Of a stretch of 8,392 nucleotides of DNA, positions 5,483 to 8,392 are shown piece after piece. A program made the position numbers and the translations under genes. The notes under the pieces were generated by a model. That model saw only the letters and a program-made list of their open reading frames with translations. It made no database searches and was not told the origin of the DNA. The stretch is taken from NCBI GenBank assembly GCA_014523485.1, contig JAATVK010000071.1:1-8392 (forward strand). Reading direction: 5' to 3'. Origin of the DNA: Nitrososphaerales archaeon TH5894. Its GTDB lineage: Archaea > Thermoproteota > Nitrososphaeria > Nitrososphaerales > Nitrososphaeraceae. Every line of letters begins with the position of its first letter. Within the stretch, counting starts at the first letter, position 1.

Positions 5483-5507
5483 TGTACTTTTGCAAAACAA
5501 ATAATTT

Positions 5508-6977
5508 ATGGCATACAATGTACCAGATTATGACATTATTATAGCAGGAGGAGGATTAGCCGGTATGATTGTTGCTACATCCGCTGCTCATTATTCAAAA
5601 CAATCTTTGAAAATCCTTGTAATTGATAGAAATTCTTTTTTAGATCTAGGCAAAAAGACCTTGAATGGTTGGATTTGTGGAGACGCAGTAGGAAAGAACA
5701 GCGTTGATTATATGACAAGTAAAATAGGTATATCTTGGGGTTGGCCAGAAATCGAACATGCTGTTAAAGGAGTAATTGCCTATTCACCTGATCATAAAAC
5801 TGGAATTTCATTTGATGGGGATGGCTATCTACTCAATCGAAGGCTCTTACCTCAGAAACAGTTACAAGATGCGAGAAAATTAGGAGTTGAAGTAATGGAA
5901 AATGTTGCTCTACGATCATTGTTACGAGATGATAGTTTTGTCATTGGAGTCGAAGGAGAAGAACTTAAAACGAAAAAAGTAATAAAAAAAACTTCGAAAT
6001 TAACGATTGATTGTACAGGCGTAACATCTGTTCTTCGGACAAATTTACCAATCAAATCATATATTGAAAAAAAGATCGATAGAAATGATTTAGAATCAAC
6101 TGGTCGTTACATATATAATTTCAAGGTAAATGGTGAAGATAAAACCTACTTTGATCCAGACTATTGTATAATTCATTTAGATCAAAAATTAGCCCCAGGA
6201 GGTTATGCATGGGTTTTTCCTAAAGGGGATGATAAGGTCAACATAGGATTAGGAGTACAACAATTAGCTTTTAATTTGTATAATCAAACTCATGGTACTA
6301 CTAAGAATTTAAAAAATCTCATCGATGAATATGTTAAATTAAATCCAGTCATTTCTGAACCAGAAATTCCTAATACCGAAGAGGATCAAAATAATACTTG
6401 GGGAACATGGCAAGTTTCGGTAAGAAGACAAAACGATTGTATGGTGGGGAACGGTTATATGTTAGTAGGAGACTCAGCATGGATGCCAAAACCTTTAGAT
6501 GCAGGCGGAATTGGACCAGCCATAATTGCTGCAACTATCGCTGGAAAAAATGCTGTAGAATCAATTCAAGCGTCAGATGTATCAGAGAGCGGTCTTTGGA
6601 AATACAATACTGATTTTATTAAAGAATACGGATATAAAACTGCTGGATTAGAAGTTTTCAGAAGAATGTTACAAAGTTTATCAAATGAGCAAATAGATTA
6701 TGGAATGAAAAATTTTCTTTCAAAATTTGATATTGAAAAAATCAGTCAAGGTGAACATCCTGATTTTAGTACAGTAGATAAGCTAGGAATGTTAATAAGA
6801 GGTGCTTTAAATAAAAATCTGGCAGGAGATTTAAAATATACATCTCAAATGAATAAAAAGTTAGTAGAACACTATAACAACTATCCTCAAAATCCAGAAG
6901 GCTTTACCAATTGGCAATATCAATTAGATGGATATCTAAAAGAAGCCTACTCATATTTCAAAGAAACAAAAATGTAA
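5508..6977 (+). CDS. Geranylgeranyl-reductase-family FAD-dependent oxidoreductase
   Basis: A 489-residue flavoprotein of the GGR family, which saturates double bonds of prenyl chains on archaeal lipids, chlorophyll or quinones. It opens with a Rossmann FAD motif D-I-I-I-A-G-G-G-L-A-G (9-19) and Asp40 ending the second strand. I-C-G-D-A-V-G (56-62) supplies the cysteine seen in many GGRs. D-C-T-G (168-171), G-G-Y-A-W-V-F-P-K-G-D (231-241) and the second FAD motif L-V-G-D-S-A-W-M-P-K-P-L-D-A-G-G-I-G-P-A (319-338) follow. Known archaeal enzymes are about 390-450 residues; here about 100 residues beyond residue 390 form a longer, helical, charged C-terminus. No membrane helix is obvious, so it probably acts at the membrane face. 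Substrate cannot be read from the sequence: membrane lipid is the default, and the nearby UbiE-like gene makes menaquinone side chains a good alternative. Confidence 0.85.
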   Translation: MAYNVPDYDIIIAGGGLAGMIVATSAAHYSKQSLKILVIDRNSFLDLGKKTLNGWICGDAVGKNSVDYMTSKIGISWGWPEIEHAVKGVIAYSPDHKTGISFDGDGYLLNRRLLPQKQLQDARKLGVEVMENVALRSLLRDDSFVIGVEGEELKTKKVIKKTSKLTIDCTGVTSVLRTNLPIKSYIEKKIDRNDLESTGRYIYNFKVNGEDKTYFDPDYCIIHLDQKLAPGGYAWVFPKGDDKVNIGLGVQQLAFNLYNQTHGTTKNLKNLIDEYVKLNPVISEPEIPNTEEDQNNTWGTWQVSVRRQNDCMVGNGYMLVGDSAWMPKPLDAGGIGPAIIAATIAGKNAVESIQASDVSESGLWKYNTDFIKEYGYKTAGLEVFRRMLQSLSNEQIDYGMKNFLSKFDIEKISQGEHPDFSTVDKLGMLIRGALNKNLAGDLKYTSQMNKKLVEHYNNYPQNPEGFTNWQYQLDGYLKEAYSYFKETKM

Positions 6978-7000
6978 CGTGATAATGAGTTGATGTAGTA

Positions 7001-7114
7001 ATGGGAGTCTTTGAGCCTTCTATATTCGTATCAATCTTCCCTTATCTGTTTATATCTTTATTTCCAATTATCGGTATTATAATTGTGACAAGATCCCTAT
7101 TAAAAATTAAGTAA
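7001..7114 (+). CDS. Predicted 37-residue single-span membrane protein
   Basis: ATG at 7001 opens a 37-codon frame ending with TAA at 7112-7114. The product begins M-G-V-F-E-P, then is almost wholly hydrophobic from about residue 8 to 29 (many Ile, Phe, Leu, Val, with Pro14 and Pro22), and ends T-R-S-L-L-K-I-K with positive charges. That is the profile of a small single-pass membrane protein, probably with its basic C-terminus in the cytosol. It starts 23 bases after the reductase stop on the same strand, so it is likely cotranscribed and could anchor or accompany the reductase; this is inference. An in-frame TGA at 6986-6988 limits the N-terminus. No Shine-Dalgarno is clear. A chance hydrophobic frame in A/T-rich DNA is the main alternative. 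Confidence 0.45.
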   Translation: MGVFEPSIFVSIFPYLFISLFPIIGIIIVTRSLLKIK

Positions 7115-7178
7115 TTTATTCTATTATATATGATAATATGTCTTATAAATTATAAAGCTTAACAAATTCATATCAAAT

Positions 7179-7949
7179 TTATTTTATTGACGATACAATA
7201 ATAGATCCACCCATTAATTTGGTACTAAAATAAACTTGTGAAAATTGCTTTTTTAACAATGAATTTAATGTGTGATTTTCTGGCCACTTGACAAAAGTTC
7301 CATATAGTGTCTGAAATTTAAGTCCTGTTTGTCTTGCTATTAGATATGCAAAAATTTTAATAATATATTTTAAATATATAGAAACTCCTAATCGTATTAT
7401 CTTATTATCTGGTTTTCCTAAATCGACTATTAGAAATCTCCCATTTTTTTTTAATATTCGATGAATTTCTGAAATAGCACTTTCTAAATTAATTGCGTCT
7501 CTTAAAGAATAACCACACATTACAACATCGAATGTATTATCTTTAAAAGGCATATATTCAAAAATACCAGATGATTTGAGTTCCACAACTAATCGTTGTC
7601 TAGAACTTTGTAACATTTCATATATCGGATCGTACATAACTATCCTTACCTTATCTACAGTGATTTTAAATGTTGTCAGAGACATATTACCAAAACCAGA
7701 GCCTGCGTCCAAAACAAGGTCTCCTGATTTTACATTTCCGCTTATCCCTTCATAACGATATAAGTCATCTTTTCCAAGCGATATTACTCTATTAACTTTA
7801 TCATATACTGGTATAATATCCCGTAAGGTTGAGATAACTTGTTTCCAATATGAAGCTCCTAATCCTAGCACATGTAAATTTAATTTGTCTAGATATATAA
7901 GATAAGAATATTTATTTTGCTTAAAATAGTGTAGCATATCTTCAGCCAA
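7179..7949 (-). CDS. UbiE/MenG-like SAM-dependent C-methyltransferase
   Basis: A 256-residue class I methyltransferase of the UbiE/MenG/COQ5 type, which methylates the ring of (demethyl)menaquinone or ubiquinone precursors. Signatures are V-Y-D-K-V-N-R-V-I-S-L-G (48-59), equivalent to the UbiE Y-D-x-M-N-x-x-x-S-x-G; SAM motif I L-V-L-D-A-G-S-G-F-G-N (78-88); acidic Asp107; M-P-F-K-D-N-T-F-D-V-V (133-143); S-L-R-D-A-I-N (148-154), like UbiE G-L-R-N-V; and R-I-L-K-K-N-G-R-F-L-I-V-D-L-G-K-P (164-180). A hydrophobic segment (186-204) may lie on the membrane. G-G-S-I-I-V near the end matches the family terminus. The start is TTG at 7949, with a TATA box 25 bases upstream; ATG at 7937 is the alternative. 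It is convergent with the reductase genes. The quinone assignment is by family; other substrates are possible. Confidence 0.8.
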   Translation of the reverse strand: MAEDMLHYFKQNKYSYLIYLDKLNLHVLGLGASYWKQVISTLRDIIPVYDKVNRVISLGKDDLYRYEGISGNVKSGDLVLDAGSGFGNMSLTTFKITVDKVRIVMYDPIYEMLQSSRQRLVVELKSSGIFEYMPFKDNTFDVVMCGYSLRDAINLESAISEIHRILKKNGRFLIVDLGKPDNKIIRLGVSIYLKYIIKIFAYLIARQTGLKFQTLYGTFVKWPENHTLNSLLKKQFSQVYFSTKLMGGSIIVSSIK

Positions 7950-7969
7950 ATATTGATTAATGGCATGCT

Positions 7970-7978
7970 CTAAAATAG
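7970..7978 (-). promoter_or_regulatory. TATA box of the UbiE-like gene, inside a 32-bp divergent gap
   Basis: The minus strand reads CTATTTTAG, centred about 25 bases from the TTG at 7949, supporting that codon as a leaderless start. The box lies only a few bases upstream of the divergent gene's ATG at 7982, so the two promoters must overlap. Confidence 0.45.
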
Positions 7979-7981
7979 ATT

Positions 7982-8392
7982 ATGGCCCGTGAATTTATCT
8001 GCAAAGAATGTGGCTCTCTTTTAACTCATTCCAATGAATTAACTTTAGAAAGCATGAAAGAAATACATTCACAGCTTTGTATTATTAAACGACAGAAATT
8101 GATCGCTGCTCTATCTATACAAGAAATTGCGGCTAAGTCTGCTCCTATGATACAATCTACCGTTCAAGTTACACATGGTGGCTCCAATGTACCCTCAGAT
8201 ATGACACCTCCTACTAGTAAGCCTGTTACCGGTGAAACAACTCTCTCTCTAACAGGAAGCGGAACCGATTATTCCAAAGTTGAGGGCCCTATTGATACCT
8301 CTTTTAAATCTAAGCGACAAAAAGTTGGCAAATTTAAAGGGATTAGTGTTTGGGGCCCTGTTGATCCTCCTGGACAGTTAGGAATATGGGGC
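7982..8392 (+). CDS. Zinc-finger-like protein of unknown function, 3' end missing
   Basis: ATG at 7982 opens a frame that runs to the window edge (137 codons, no stop). Cys7, Cys10, His29 and Cys33 form a C-x2-C-x18-H-x3-C pattern, suggesting a C2HC zinc finger or zinc ribbon. Residues 34-55 look like a basic amphipathic helix. From about 56 the protein is rich in Ser, Thr, Pro, Gly and Val and looks extended or disordered. The motif V-E-G-P-I-D-T-S (100-107) recurs as V-W-G-P-V-D-P-P (123-130), 23 codons later, and the fragment ends L-G-I-W-G, so more repeats may follow. By my hand count this stretch is about 40% GC against about 25-35% in lines checked elsewhere. I do not recognise the family. 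The divergent promoter with the methyltransferase gene is very compact. Confidence 0.6.
   Translation, partial: MAREFICKECGSLLTHSNELTLESMKEIHSQLCIIKRQKLIAALSIQEIAAKSAPMIQSTVQVTHGGSNVPSDMTPPTSKPVTGETTLSLTGSGTDYSKVEGPIDTSFKSKRQKVGKFKGISVWGPVDPPGQLGIWG
8279..8371 (+). repeat. Imperfect internal repeat in the zinc-finger-like gene
   Basis: The units at 8279-8302 and 8348-8371 share the codon pattern GTT-NNN-GGC-CCT-NTT-GAT, each including GGGCCC, and encode V-x-G-P-[IV]-D. They are 69 bases apart, in frame. Only two units are visible before the window ends. Confidence 0.45.

Larger units (their letters stand above)
5243..5507 (+). other. 265-bp non-coding gap with inverted and direct repeats
   Basis: No convincing coding frame is visible here. 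From left to right it holds: a perfect 9-bp inverted repeat CTGTTGTAA/TTACAACAG (5283-5291 and 5328-5336) enclosing a smaller ATTTG/CAAAT stem; a short palindrome AGTGA-TGT-TCACT (5357-5369); a TTTGAT-TTT-ATCAAA hairpin (5384-5398); a tandem 12-bp direct repeat (5432-5443 and 5449-5460); and a TATA box (5473-5482). The segment 5351-5363 is also a near-perfect inverted copy of 5439-5450. The parts nearest the reductase gene could be operators; the left part could be an RNA structure. Nothing matches a tRNA or a complete C/D-box RNA. Confidence 0.5.

Noticed and set aside
6398..6613. Plus-strand open frame inside the reductase gene in another frame
   Set aside because: It overlaps the second FAD motif of the reductase, and its Arg/Cys-rich product looks like an out-of-frame reading.
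1..8392. CRISPR arrays, insertion sequences, toxin-antitoxin or phage genes
   Set aside because: No regularly spaced repeats, transposase motifs or terminal repeats were seen; nearly all space is taken by core archaeal genes.

Overview
The window is archaeal and most likely from an AT-rich member of the Nitrososphaeria (Thaumarchaeota), for example a Nitrosocosmicus-like soil or sediment lineage; the genus is a guess. It carries archaeal/eukaryotic-type information genes: RNA polymerase subunit K, TFB, Gar1, SRP19, eS8 and eS25. A eukaryote-type eS25 together with an SMC-type kleisin pair (ScpA/ScpB) fits Thaumarchaeota better than Euryarchaeota (which usually lack eS25) or Crenarchaeota (which usually lack ScpAB). 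Most genes start at or very near the expected transcription start (TATA-like box about 25-30 bases upstream, no clear Shine-Dalgarno), as in leaderless archaeal genes. Several conserved genes can only start at TTG.

Layout. The 3' part of the eS25 gene (1-219, +) converges on a cyclophilin-like-fold gene (241-657, -). That gene is divergent from a long plus-strand series of information and chromosome genes: rpoK (732-1250), scpA (1306-1989), scpB (2024-2545), rps8e (2581-2973), srp19 (3073-3390), gar1 (3491-3793), tfb (3793-4893, overlapping gar1 by one base) and an unrecognised 101-codon gene (4937-5242). A 265-bp non-coding gap with several inverted and direct repeats follows. Next come a geranylgeranyl-reductase-family flavoprotein (5508-6977), a tiny predicted membrane protein (7001-7114) and, convergent to these, a UbiE/MenG-like methyltransferase (7179-7949, -). 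A divergent gene that runs off the right edge (7982-8392, +) encodes a protein with a C2HC zinc-finger-like N-terminus and a Pro/Gly/Ser/Thr-rich body; its GC content is higher than that of its neighbours.

Together, the first two thirds form a core information-processing neighbourhood: transcription (RpoK, TFB), translation (eS25, eS8), rRNA pseudouridylation (Gar1), protein targeting (SRP19) and chromosome organisation (ScpAB). The right third looks like isoprenoid/quinone metabolism: a prenyl-chain reductase beside a quinone-type C-methyltransferase fits synthesis of the saturated-chain menaquinones known from Thaumarchaeota, but the pathway link is inferred from proximity and family. I see no CRISPR array, insertion sequence, tRNA, rRNA or evident phage module. 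The least ordinary items are the recurrent TTG starts, the TFB with an Asn/Lys-rich insert between its cyclin folds, the long N-terminal extension of RpoK, the repeat-bearing gap before the reductase, and the truncated zinc-finger gene.
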